A DNA stretch of 19,046 nucleotides from an uncultured Collinsella sp. (GCA_900762015.1 CAAFEX010000104.1:1-19046); one strand, 5' to 3'. Positions 1 to 6,966 are shown, numbered from the stretch's first letter. The notes: generated by a model not told the origin, from the letters alone. A program made the numbers and translations.

Positions 1-185
1 AGAGTTTTGTTCTGAAGCTGTTGCCGAAAAGAGATACGTTCACGCCCGATAATCGACCGTTCACGGAAAGTTGGCAATTGAGCTTTCGATATCTTTTGAA
101 GTAGTTTATAAAAGAAAGCCGAAAAGCTTTTGAAACAAAGAGAAAGGCTTTCGATAGCAATAATGCTAGATGAGAAAGGACCAAC
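1..185 (+). promoter_or_regulatory. Upstream region of the transaldolase-PTS operon
   Basis: This AT-richer stretch precedes the first gene of the PTS operon and should hold its promoter. A 10-bp direct repeat, GCTTTCGATA, lies at 82-91 and 147-156. An inverted repeat pairs GAAAGCC (114-120) with GGCTTTC (146-152). The repeated half-sites could be regulator binding sites. TATAAA at 107-112 could be a -10 box, but I found no well-spaced -35, so no promoter is assigned. The ribosome site is GAAAGGA at 174-180, six bases before the start codon. No regulator gene for this operon lies in the window. Confidence 0.4.
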
Positions 186-896
186 ATGGCGATCAAGGTG
201 TTTGCCGACGGCGCTAACCTCGAGGGCATGCTTGACATGCACGACAATGGCAACGTTCAGGGCTTCACGACCAATCCTTCCCTTATGAAGGCCGGTGGCG
301 TGACTGACTACCGTGCTTTTGCCAAGACGGTTCTTGAGCACATCACCGATGTGTCGGTCTCTTTTGAGGTGTTCGCCGACGACGAGGCTGGTATGGAGGC
401 CGAGGCTCGCGAGATCGCAACCTGGGCGGACAACGTCTACGTTAAGATTCCGGCGCTCAACACCAAGGGCGAGTCCACCGCCGCGCTGGTCAAGCGCCTT
501 TCCGCCGATGGCATCAAGGTGAATGTCACCACCATCTTCACGCCCGAGCAGGTCGACGAGTTCGTCGATGCCGTCTCTGCCGAGACCCCCTCTATTCTGT
601 CTATCTTTGCCGGCCGAATCGCCGATACCGGTGTCGATCCGCTGCCCCTCATGGCAGAGTCCGTAAAGAAGGCTGCCGTCAAGCCCGCCGCCGAGGTTCT
701 CTGGGCATCCACGCGTGAGGTGCTCAACATCTTCCAGGCAGAGTCTGTTGGCTGCCAGATCATTACGGTCCCCAATGCCCTTCTTGCCAAGCGCAAGAAT
801 TTCGGGAAAGATTTGCTTGAGTACTCGCTTGATACGGTCAAGGGCTTTGCCCGCGACATTCAGGCGCTTGGTTTTCATATCCTGCCCGAGGAGTAG
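186..896 (+). CDS. tal: Transaldolase, small Staphylococcus-type (first copy)
   Basis: This 236-residue TIM-barrel protein should catalyse cytosolic transfer of a dihydroxyacetone unit between sugar phosphates in the pentose phosphate pathway. Visible family marks are FADGAN (6-11, barrel Asp8), TTNPS (28-32), the Schiff-base lysine Lys87 in VYVKIP, NVTTIF (113-118) and FAGRIADTG (141-149). The FADGA...TTNPSLM and FAGRIADTGVDP signature is the one I know from the staphylococcal transaldolase group (TIGR02134), which has the same length. Phe141 aligns with Phe178 of E. coli TalB. Fructose-6-phosphate aldolase has Tyr131 there, so transaldolase is favoured over aldolase. The start has AAAGGA six bases upstream. 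It is the first gene of the operon, nine bases before the IIA gene. A second copy at 3490-4194 is about 81% identical by hand count (190 of 234). The family is certain; the activity is inferred. Confidence 0.93.
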   Translation: MAIKVFADGANLEGMLDMHDNGNVQGFTTNPSLMKAGGVTDYRAFAKTVLEHITDVSVSFEVFADDEAGMEAEAREIATWADNVYVKIPALNTKGESTAALVKRLSADGIKVNVTTIFTPEQVDEFVDAVSAETPSILSIFAGRIADTGVDPLPLMAESVKKAAVKPAAEVLWASTREVLNIFQAESVGCQIITVPNALLAKRKNFGKDLLEYSLDTVKGFARDIQALGFHILPEE

Positions 897-905
897 GGGG
901 CGAGC

Positions 906-1352
906 ATGCTGACCGATCTTCTTAAGCCCGAGCTTGTTGCCTGCCATGTCGAGGCCTCCGATTGGGAGGAAGCGATCAAGGCGTGCGGCAAATTGCTCGT
1001 AGACGCCGGCAAATGCGACCAGAGCTATGTCGACGCCATGATTTCATCGGTTCACAAATTCGGTCCCTATATGGTTCTGGAAGAGGGCATCGCCATGCCC
1101 CATGCCCAGGCCGATGGCAACGTGAGCGAAGCGGGAATCTGCATCGTCACGCTTGATCCTGCGGTTGCGTTTGGACATGAGGATTTCGATCCGGTTCACG
1201 TGCTCGTGGGCATCTGCGCGCCCGACCCCAAGGCCCATCTTGGCTGCTTGGCGGAGCTTTCGCAGATGTTCGAGGACGAGGACTGCGTTGCCAAGCTCAG
1301 CGCGTGCGATACGCCCGAGCAAGTTCTGGAGACCATGCGTTCATTCTTTTAG
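906..1352 (+). CDS. PTS EIIA component, fructose/mannitol-ascorbate superfamily
   Basis: This 148-residue cytosolic phosphocarrier would accept phosphate from HPr and pass it to the IIB protein encoded next. It fits the PTS_EIIA_2 domain over its whole length. The phosphorylated histidine is His66 in GIAMPHAQ (61-68), the usual MPHA context. The later FGHEDFDPVHVLVGICAP region (89-106) matches the FGN-DP-V-ikCAP segment of UlaC/SgaA proteins. The start codon lies nine bases after the transaldolase stop, with a G-rich ribosome site (GGAGTAGGGGG) overlapping that gene's end. Context with UlaB-like and UlaA-like proteins makes an ascorbate-family IIA the natural reading. The sugar carried cannot be told from this protein. 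There is no fusion and no truncation. Confidence 0.93.
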   Translation: MLTDLLKPELVACHVEASDWEEAIKACGKLLVDAGKCDQSYVDAMISSVHKFGPYMVLEEGIAMPHAQADGNVSEAGICIVTLDPAVAFGHEDFDPVHVLVGICAPDPKAHLGCLAELSQMFEDEDCVAKLSACDTPEQVLETMRSFF

Positions 1353-1364
1353 GCCTTAATGGCA

Positions 1365-1380
1365 CGGCGATGCGTCGCCG
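1365..1380 (+). other. Hairpin in the IIA-IIB spacer
   Basis: CGGCGA and TCGCCG form a perfect 6-bp stem with a TGCG loop, followed by CTTTT. It sits in the 75-base gap between two genes that must be made together, so it is more likely an mRNA stability or partial termination element than a full terminator. Confidence 0.5.
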
Positions 1381-1427
1381 CTTTTGGATAGACGGAAAAC
1401 CGTCACGTGTAGGAGAGGAAGGTTGCC

Positions 1428-1703
1428 ATGCATATCATCACCGTATGCGGAAACGGCATCGGGTCCAGCCTGATGCTCGCTGGCAAAGTCGAGGAGCTTT
1501 GCGAGGAGGAGGGCATCAAGGCCGACGTTGAGTCTATGGACCTGAACGGTGCTTCTTCCGCAGATCCGGATCTGTTCATCACCGTTAAGGAGCTCGCTCC
1601 CGAGCTTCACGGTAACGTCGTGATCGTTCGCAGCTATGTGAACAAGAAGAAGATCCGCGAAGACGCTCTCGAGGCAATCAAGGCGGCCGCCGCTAACGCC
1701 TAA
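1428..1703 (+). CDS. PTS EIIB component, ascorbate/lactose-type
   Basis: This 91-residue protein is the IIB phosphotransfer unit. It would take phosphate from His66 of the IIA protein onto Cys7 and give it to the incoming sugar at the IIC transporter. The phosphate loop is VCGNGIGSS at the N-terminus (6-14), matching the AVCGNGQGSS loop I recall for E. coli UlaB. The length is typical for a free-standing IIB of the lactose/cellobiose-like fold. The start is well supported: an AGGAGAGGAAGG stretch lies just upstream of the ATG. The gene follows IIA by 75 bases and precedes IIC by 71, and each gap holds a hairpin. Ascorbate-family IIB is the best call, with the substrate open. Confidence 0.92.
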   Translation: MHIITVCGNGIGSSLMLAGKVEELCEEEGIKADVESMDLNGASSADPDLFITVKELAPELHGNVVIVRSYVNKKKIREDALEAIKAAAANA

Positions 1704-1717
1704 AGCGGCACAAAAAA

Positions 1718-1750
1718 GGGCGGTTCCCTGTGGAAGAGGGAAACGCGCCC
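1718..1750 (+). other. Hairpin in the IIB-IIC spacer
   Basis: GGGCG (1718-1722) pairs with CGCCC (1746-1750), and TTCCCT (1724-1729) pairs with AGGGAA (1737-1742), around a 7-base loop. No T-run follows. It ends about ten bases before the IIC ribosome site (GAAAGGAAG, 1761-1769), so it could tune IIC translation or protect the upstream transcript. Confidence 0.5.
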
Positions 1751-1774
1751 ACGTTAAAAAGAAAGGAAGCCCAG

Positions 1775-3166
1775 ATGCAAGTCATCCTTCCCATACTTGA
1801 GTTTATCCAATCGATTCTGACCAAGCCAGCATGGATTATGGGCCTGTTCGCTTTTGTCGGCCTTGTCGCGCTTAAGCGTCCCGCCCACAAGGTGATGACG
1901 GGCACCCTGAAGCCGATCCTTGGCTACATCATGCTGTCTGCCGGCGCCGCTGTTGTTCAGGAGAACCTTGCTCCGCTGGGTACCTTCATCGAGACCGGTT
2001 TCCACATCACCGGCGTCGTGCCCAACAACGAGGTCGTCGTTTCGATGGCCCAGAGCGTCCTCGGCGTTCAGACCATGATGATCCTGATTCTCGGCTACGT
2101 CGTGAACATTATCATTGCTCGCTTTACCAAGTTTAAGTACATCTTCCTGACGGGCCATCACAGCATGTTCATGGCTTGCCTGCTGTCTGCTGTTCTGCAG
2201 GCATCTGGCTTCGAGGATGTCCAGCTTATCATTGCGGGCGGTATGTTCCTGGGCCTCGTGAGCGCCATGCTTCCCGCCGTCGGCCAGCGTTTCACCGAGA
2301 AGGTTACCGATGGCGACGAGATCGCCATGGGTCACTTCGGCTCGCTTGCCTACTATATCTCCGCTGCAGTCGGTACGCTGTTTGCTAAGGACGCCGAGGA
2401 GAACAGCACCGAGAAGATCGAGGTTCCCGAGAAGTATGCCTTCCTGCGCGACACCACCATCTCCACGGCTCTTACCATGGCCTTCTTCTACCTGGTTACC
2501 GCTTTCGCCGCTTACATCGCAGATCCTGCGGTCGTTACCAAGACCGCTGGCGGCGACAACGTGATTGTCTATGCCCTGACCTGTGCCCTGTCCTTTGCCG
2601 TTGGTGTCACCATCGTCTATAACGGCGTTCGTATGATCCTTGCCGACCTGGTCCCGGCTTTCCAGGGCATCTCCAACAAGCTGATCCCCGGTGCCATCCC
2701 CGCCGTCGACTGCGCCGTCTTCTTCCCCTATGCTCCCACCGCCGTCATCCTCGGCTTTGTCGCATCCTTCATCGGTGGCGTGGTCGGTATGTTCATCGTG
2801 GGCGCTACCCTGGGCATCTTCATCATCCCGGGCATGGTTCCCCACTTCTTCTGCGGTGCTACCGCAGGCATCTACGGCAATGCTACCGGCGGTCGCAAGG
2901 GCGCAGCTCTTGGCGCTTTCGTCAACGGCCTGCTCATCACCTTCGCCCCGGCCCTGCTCCTGCCCGTTCTTGACGTCTTTGGCTTCAAGAACACTACGTT
3001 CGGCGACTTCGATTTCTCCGTCATTGGTATTACGCTTGGCCGCGCTGCCGAGGCCTTCGGTACCACCGGTGTCTACGCGATTCTTGCTGTCCTTCTGATC
3101 GTCGCCTTCGTCCCCAACTTCATCCACACCAAGGGTGCTGTGATTAACCACGTTGAGGAAGAGTAA
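1775..3166 (+). CDS. PTS EIIC component, UlaA/SgaT (ascorbate) family
   Basis: This 463-residue polytopic membrane protein forms the sugar channel of the operon's PTS. Against E. coli UlaA, recalled from memory, I can align LTGH (125-128), VTDG..IAMGH (177-187), NGVRMILADL..AFQGISNKLIPGA (283-307) and VDCA (311-314). Pocket histidines His128 and His187 and Asp312 are kept. Three positions that contact ascorbate in UlaA appear changed: Thr86 to Asn85, Gln139 to Phe132 and Gln195 to Phe188. The ATG at 1775 is chosen because GAAAGGAAG lies six bases upstream and the first helix begins there. A GTG at 1730 would add 15 polar residues. No ulaG, ulaD, ulaE or ulaF gene is nearby. The family is secure; the substrate is unknown and probably not ascorbate. 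Confidence 0.94.
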   Translation: MQVILPILEFIQSILTKPAWIMGLFAFVGLVALKRPAHKVMTGTLKPILGYIMLSAGAAVVQENLAPLGTFIETGFHITGVVPNNEVVVSMAQSVLGVQTMMILILGYVVNIIIARFTKFKYIFLTGHHSMFMACLLSAVLQASGFEDVQLIIAGGMFLGLVSAMLPAVGQRFTEKVTDGDEIAMGHFGSLAYYISAAVGTLFAKDAEENSTEKIEVPEKYAFLRDTTISTALTMAFFYLVTAFAAYIADPAVVTKTAGGDNVIVYALTCALSFAVGVTIVYNGVRMILADLVPAFQGISNKLIPGAIPAVDCAVFFPYAPTAVILGFVASFIGGVVGMFIVGATLGIFIIPGMVPHFFCGATAGIYGNATGGRKGAALGAFVNGLLITFAPALLLPVLDVFGFKNTTFGDFDFSVIGITLGRAAEAFGTTGVYAILAVLLIVAFVPNFIHTKGAVINHVEEE

Positions 3167-3223
3167 TCCAGGCATACGTTAAGCCCTAATCGGGCGGAGC
3201 TCCGATAACCGGCTCCTACACGG

Positions 3224-3264
3224 AAGCGGTGGCGTCTCAAATGAGGCGTCACCGCTTTTGTTTT
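3224..3264 (+). terminator. Intrinsic terminator of the tal-PTS operon
   Basis: A 15-bp stem (3224-3238 with 3243-3257, including two G-U pairs) closes on an AAAT loop. It is followed by the T-rich tract TTTTGTTTT at 3256-3264. It lies 57 bases after the IIC stop codon and separates the operon from the second transaldolase. Confidence 0.9.
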
Positions 3265-3334
3265 GGAGTGGTTGTGAAAACGTACCGGTGAAGCGCTGTC
3301 TCTGCGCCGCGAACGGAATCAACCGCGATGATCA

Positions 3335-3349
3335 GCAAAAACGTTTTGC
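3335..3349. promoter_or_regulatory. Operator-like palindrome upstream of the second transaldolase
   Basis: GCAAAA and TTTTGC flank ACG, with the perfect core AAAACGTTTT at 3338-3347. An A/T-flanked central CG is typical of LacI/CcpA-family operators. TATAAA at 3364-3369 is a possible -10 box just downstream. The rest of the 323-base spacer 3167-3489 shows only the operon terminator and no coding signal. Binding is inferred from symmetry alone. Confidence 0.4.
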
Positions 3350-3489
3350 CGCTGGGGTGTCGATATAAAAATGGTAAAACTGCAAAACCGTTCGCCGAGA
3401 AGATGAAAACCCGCAGCTCACGCCTTGATAAACGTAGGTAAAGTGTTTAGCAGTTTATCGCCCATGTGCAAGCGAAAGGAATCAGGCAG

Positions 3490-4194
3490 ATGGCAATCAA
3501 GGTGTTCGCTGACGGTGCAAATCTCGAGGGCATGCTCGACATGTACGAGAACGGCAACGTTCAGGGTTTCACGACCAACCCGTCCCTTATGAAGAAGGGC
3601 GGCGTGACGGATTACCGCGCGTTTGCCAAAGAGGTCTTGACCCACATCACCGATGTATCCGTGTCGTTTGAGGTCTTTGCCGACGACGTCGAGACCATGG
3701 AGGTCGAGGCGCGCGAGATCGCTACCTGGGCCGAGAACGTCTATGTCAAGATTCCGTGCGTGACTACCAAGGGCGAGTCCACCGCCGAGCTGGTCCGCAA
3801 GCTTTCGGCCGACGGCATCAAGGTCAACGTCACCACCATCTTTACGCCTGCGCAGGTCGACGAGATGGTCGAGGCCGTTGACGCCGAGACGCCGTCAATC
3901 ATCTCGCTCTTTGCCGGCCGCATCGCCGACACCGGCGTCGACCCCATTCCGTTTATGACGGAGTCGGTCAAGAAGGCCGCCGCCAAGCCCAACTGCGAGG
4001 TCCTGTGGGCGTCCACGCGTGAGCTTATCAATATTTACCAGGCGGAAGGATGCGGTTGCCAGATCATCACGGTGCCCAACAGCATCCTGGCCAAGCGTAA
4101 GAACATCGGCCGTGACCCGTACGAGGTCTCGCTCGATACCGTGCGCGGTTTTGCCAAGGATATCGCCTCGCTCGGTTTCCATATCCTGCCGTAA
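3490..4194 (+). CDS. tal: Transaldolase, small Staphylococcus-type (second copy)
   Basis: This 234-residue paralogue of the protein at 186-896 should have the same fold and chemistry. It keeps barrel Asp8, TTNPS (28-32), Schiff-base Lys87, NVTTIF (113-118) and FAGRIADTG with Phe141. About 44 of 234 positions differ, most conservatively, and more often in surface helices and the C-terminal 30 residues than in the barrel strands. The start at 3490 is preferred over an in-frame ATG at 3466 because it matches the paralogue's N-terminus and has AAAGGA nine bases upstream. It has its own spacer beyond a strong terminator, so it is probably expressed separately. The last 16 bases of the coding end recur at 4333-4348. 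Recent duplication is the likely origin. Confidence 0.92.
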   Translation: MAIKVFADGANLEGMLDMYENGNVQGFTTNPSLMKKGGVTDYRAFAKEVLTHITDVSVSFEVFADDVETMEVEAREIATWAENVYVKIPCVTTKGESTAELVRKLSADGIKVNVTTIFTPAQVDEMVEAVDAETPSIISLFAGRIADTGVDPIPFMTESVKKAAAKPNCEVLWASTRELINIYQAEGCGCQIITVPNSILAKRKNIGRDPYEVSLDTVRGFAKDIASLGFHILP

Positions 4195-4348
4195 CGCGAA
4201 CGCTGGCTACATCGCGGGTTGTTCGCCCCGGCCTTTCCTTTCCCTATCGCTCACGCGCTTCGCGAGGGTCGCGCTAGGCAAAGGAAAGGCCGGGGCTGCC
4301 GACACGAACTTGCCGGTAGGTTGGTGATAGGCTTCCATATCCTGCCGT
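4177..4348 (+). repeat. Duplicated 3' end of the second transaldolase
   Basis: The 16-base sequence TTCCATATCCTGCCGT occurs at 4177-4192, spanning the gene's end, and again at 4333-4348. With one mismatch the match extends to 19 bases (4174-4192 and 4330-4348). The second copy still encodes the terminal GFHILP. The 140 bases between the copies hold a 17-bp inverted repeat (4225-4296). This looks like an insertion with target duplication or a leftover of a tandem duplication. Confidence 0.7.
4225..4296. repeat. Inverted repeat with perfect 17-bp arms
   Basis: Arms 4225-4241 and 4280-4296 are perfect complements (GCCCCGGCCTTTCCTTT on the left). Inside, CCTA/TAGG and a small CGCG..CGCG stem can extend the hairpin. 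No T-run follows on either strand, so a simple terminator is unlikely. It resembles a REP-like intergenic element. Confidence 0.75.
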
Positions 4349-4351
4349 GGA

Positions 4352-4565
4352 CAAAGGTACCCCCGCCTGCGCCGTGCAAAATTGAGAGTATTCAGCAAGG
4401 TAAAGGCTTTTACCAGCTGGGTGAAGCATGGAACAGCCCCCGTTTTGGCTCTGATGACGCTAAAACGGGGGCTGTTTCTTGCTTTTTCGTCTCTGAGGGG
4501 CATCCGGAACGGTGGAATTTGCAGAATACTCGCGATTTTGCACGTCGCGAGAGGGGGGACCCTTG
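4352..4565. repeat. 214-bp palindromic element between convergent genes
   Basis: Outer arms 4352-4398 and 4519-4565 are inverted copies matching at about 38 of 47 positions. The best core, 4374-4398 with 4519-4543, matches at 22 of 25. The centre holds a perfect 15-bp terminator stem (4432-4446 and 4462-4476). The right end stops ten bases short of the tex stop codon. The symmetry suggests a miniature mobile or REP-type element that supplies a terminator. No coding region is seen in 4195-4574. Confidence 0.65.
4432..4485 (+). terminator. Intrinsic terminator between tal and tex
   Basis: AACAGCCCCCGTTTT (4432-4446) pairs perfectly with 4462-4476 around a 15-base loop. The T-rich tract TTTCTTGCTTTTT follows on the plus strand. 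It can end plus-strand transcription from the second transaldolase. On the minus strand the stem is followed by GTTCC, a weaker signal for tex. Confidence 0.75.
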
Positions 4566-4574
4566 CTTGGCGGT

Positions 4575-6722
4575 TTACTTCCCCTGCACCATGGTGAGGG
4601 AGATCTTCTTGCGGTCGCGATCGACCTTTTCAACCCACACCTTGACCGTGTCACCGACGCGCACCACGTCGCTGGGGTGCTTGACGAAGCGGTTGGCCAG
4701 CTTGGAGATGTGCACGAGGCCGTCCTGGTGCACGCCCACGTCGACGAAGGCGCCAAAGTCGACGACGTTGCGCACCGTGCCCTTGAGTTCCATGCCGGGC
4801 TCCAGGTCGTCGATTGAAAGCGCCGAGCGGCTAAAGACTACCTCGGGCGCGTCGTCGCGCGGGTCGCGACCGGGCTTCTTGAGCTCGTTGACGATGTCGA
4901 TGAGCGTGAGGGTGCCGCAGTCCAGGTCGCTTGCCAGCGCCGAGATGCTGCCCAGGCGGCGCTCGATGTCGGGCACGCCGCCGCGGCTGAGCTCGCTTGC
5001 CGCAACGCCGGCGCGCTCCAGGACGGCCGTGGCTACCTCGTAGCTCTCGGGGTGGACGCTTGTCGCGTCGAGTGGGTTCTTGCCGCCGCTAATGCGCAGG
5101 AAACCCGCGGCGTTCAGGTATGCCTTGGGTCCCAGCTTGGGGACCTTCTTAAGCTGGCGGCGATCGGTAAAGGCGCCGTTTTCCTCGCGGTAGGCCACGA
5201 TGTTTTTGGCCACGCTCGGCGTAATACCCGATACGTATCCCAACAGGCTCGCGCTCGCGGTGTTGACGTCGACGCCCACGCGGTTGACGACGTCTTCCAC
5301 CACGTGGCCCAGGGTGCGCGAGAGTTCGGCCTGGTCAAGGTCGTGCTGGTATTGGCCAACGCCGATGGACTGGGGCGGAATCTTGACGAGCTCTGCCAGT
5401 GGGTCTTGCAGGCGGCGGCCCAGGCTCATGGCGCCACGCACGGTGACGTCCAGGTCGGGATATTCCTGGCTGGCGAGCTCGGAGGCGGAGTACACCGACG
5501 CGCCGGCCTCGTTGACGATGGTGTAGCGAAGGCTGGGCGCCTGCTCGGCAATGAACTCCGAGACGACTTCCTCGGTCTCGCGGTTGGCGGTGCCGTTGCC
5601 GATGACGATGGTGTTTACGCCGTCCTTCTTGACGAGGCGGGCAAGCTCGCGCTTGGTGCCGGCGACGTCGTGGCGCGGCTTGGTGGGGTAGACCACGCCG
5701 TGGTCGAGTAGCTTGCCGGTCTCGTCCATGACGGCGACCTTGCAGCCGGTGCGGTAGCCCGGATCGAGCGCGAGCACGCGGGCGCCGCGCACGGGGCGTG
5801 CCGAGAGCAAGCCCTCAAGGTTCTTGGCAAAGACGTTGATGGCCTCGGTCTGGGCGCGAACGGTGAGCTTGGCGCGGGCCTCGCGCCCCAGCGAGGGGGC
5901 CATGAGGCGCTTGTAGCCGTCGGCGATGGCGGCGTCGAAAATGGGGGCGAAGACACCCTGGCGTCGGGGCCAACGGCTGCCGAGGCGTGCCGTGGCGGCG
6001 GCGCCGTCGACGTTCACGCGCACGCGGAGCTTGCCCTCGCGCTCGCCGCGGTCGATAGCCAGCACGCGGTGGTTGGGTATACGGCGCAGCGGCTCGTCAA
6101 AGTTGTAGTAGGGCTCGTAGGGGGTCTTCTCGGCGGGGTCGGTGGCCTCGACGATGATGTCGGCGGTGTTTTGCGTAAAGGCGCGCAGATCGGCGACGTT
6201 CTCGGGGTCCTCGGCCACCGTCTCGGCCACGATGTCCGCCGCGCCGGCGAGCGCCTTCTCGGGCGTGTCGAAGCCGGCGTCCTCGTTGACGTAGGCCGCG
6301 GCAGCATCGAGCGCGCTGCCCTTGGCCGATGCCTGCATGATGATCATGTTAGCGAGCGGCTCCAGGCCTGCCTCGCGGGCCTTCTGCGCGCGGGTCATGC
6401 GCTTTTTGCGGTAGGGCTTGTAGAGGTCCTCGACGCGCTGGAGCTGCGTGGCCTCGCGAATCTGCTGCTCGAGCTCGGGCGTGAGCTTGCCCTGGGCGTC
6501 GATGAGCAGGATGACATCCTCCTTGCGCTGCTCAAGATTGCGCAGGTAGGACAGACGCTCGTCGAGCGCGCGCAGGGCGACGTCGTCCATGCCGCCCGTG
6601 GCCTCCTTGCGGTAGCGCGAGATAAAGGGGATGGTGTTGCCCTCGTCGATAAGCTTGACGGCAGCCTCGATGTTGGCGGCCTTAAGGTTGAGCTCGCGGG
6701 CGAGCTGGGCGATAAGATCCAT
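4575..6722 (-). CDS. tex: Tex family S1 RNA-binding protein
   Basis: This 715-residue cytosolic nucleic-acid-binding protein belongs to the Tex/Spt6-like family, associated with transcription and RNA handling. Domains run in the expected order: helical Tex N-terminus (1-190, with NTIPFISRYRKE at 29-40), a YqgF/RNase H-like core (about 316-440, beginning LALDPGYRTG), the SIGVGQYQHD segment (452-461), helix-hairpin-helix repeats (about 478-545) and a C-terminal S1 domain (about 644-711, VDFGAFVDVGVHQDGLVH). The start at 6722 is chosen because AAGGAG lies six bases upstream and the product begins with the family's usual MDLIAQLARELNL. An in-frame start at 6809 would add 29 unrelated residues. 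It is transcribed alone on the minus strand and converges with the second transaldolase. Length and motifs are complete. Confidence 0.96.
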   Translation of the reverse strand: MDLIAQLARELNLKAANIEAAVKLIDEGNTIPFISRYRKEATGGMDDVALRALDERLSYLRNLEQRKEDVILLIDAQGKLTPELEQQIREATQLQRVEDLYKPYRKKRMTRAQKAREAGLEPLANMIIMQASAKGSALDAAAAYVNEDAGFDTPEKALAGAADIVAETVAEDPENVADLRAFTQNTADIIVEATDPAEKTPYEPYYNFDEPLRRIPNHRVLAIDRGEREGKLRVRVNVDGAAATARLGSRWPRRQGVFAPIFDAAIADGYKRLMAPSLGREARAKLTVRAQTEAINVFAKNLEGLLSARPVRGARVLALDPGYRTGCKVAVMDETGKLLDHGVVYPTKPRHDVAGTKRELARLVKKDGVNTIVIGNGTANRETEEVVSEFIAEQAPSLRYTIVNEAGASVYSASELASQEYPDLDVTVRGAMSLGRRLQDPLAELVKIPPQSIGVGQYQHDLDQAELSRTLGHVVEDVVNRVGVDVNTASASLLGYVSGITPSVAKNIVAYREENGAFTDRRQLKKVPKLGPKAYLNAAGFLRISGGKNPLDATSVHPESYEVATAVLERAGVAASELSRGGVPDIERRLGSISALASDLDCGTLTLIDIVNELKKPGRDPRDDAPEVVFSRSALSIDDLEPGMELKGTVRNVVDFGAFVDVGVHQDGLVHISKLANRFVKHPSDVVRVGDTVKVWVEKVDRDRKKISLTMVQGK

Positions 6723-6802
6723 GGGACTCCTTGCGTTTAAGGTGCGTTTGCAGCACAGGGCTACCAAGGATACCACCCGCCCCAAAAGACTGTTTTGAGG
6801 CC

Positions 6803-6966
6803 GCGCCACGAAAACGGCCTATCTACTACGTTTTACCCGTAGGGGCTGACCATACCTGGGTTTTCCGAAAATCGGCAAGCCGTTTACCTGCGGTTTTTAT
6901 TTCGCGAAATTCGGCATGGTTGAGGGTGGTCGGCTAAACGTAGTAGATAGGCCCATTTCGTGGCGC
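6803..6966. repeat. 164-bp MITE-like element with 31-bp inverted ends
   Basis: Arms 6803-6833 and 6936-6966 are inverted repeats identical at 29 of 31 positions; the shared core includes GGCCTATCTACTACGTTT. The 102-base interior holds CCGA-AAA-TCGG and TTCGCGAA palindromes and ACCAT/ATGGT pairing. There is no open frame with a ribosome site. The element lies in the 411-base spacer 6723-7133, which otherwise holds the tex upstream region and a minus-strand terminator. Confidence 0.8.

Noticed and set aside
186..896. Fructose-6-phosphate aldolase (FSA) instead of transaldolase
   Set aside because: The position that is Tyr131 in FSA is Phe here, as in true transaldolases, and the FADGA/FAGRIADTG signature fits the staphylococcal transaldolase group.
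1775..3166. Calling the PTS genes ulaA, ulaB and ulaC
   Set aside because: The family is right but pocket residues differ and none of the ascorbate degradation genes is present, so the symbols would overstate the function.
1754..3175. A 473-codon open frame antisense to the PTS IIC gene
   Set aside because: It is a shadow of the G/C-ending codons of the IIC gene. Its product is low-complexity and rich in Asp, Gly and His, with no family motif or ribosome site.
4219..5043. A plus-strand frame reading through the tal-tex spacer
   Set aside because: It crosses the palindromic elements and then runs antisense to tex. Only the GFHILP stretch is recognisable, and it comes from the duplicated gene end.
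6803..6966. An insertion sequence
   Set aside because: At 164 bp with no open frame it cannot encode a transposase. It could only be a non-autonomous element.
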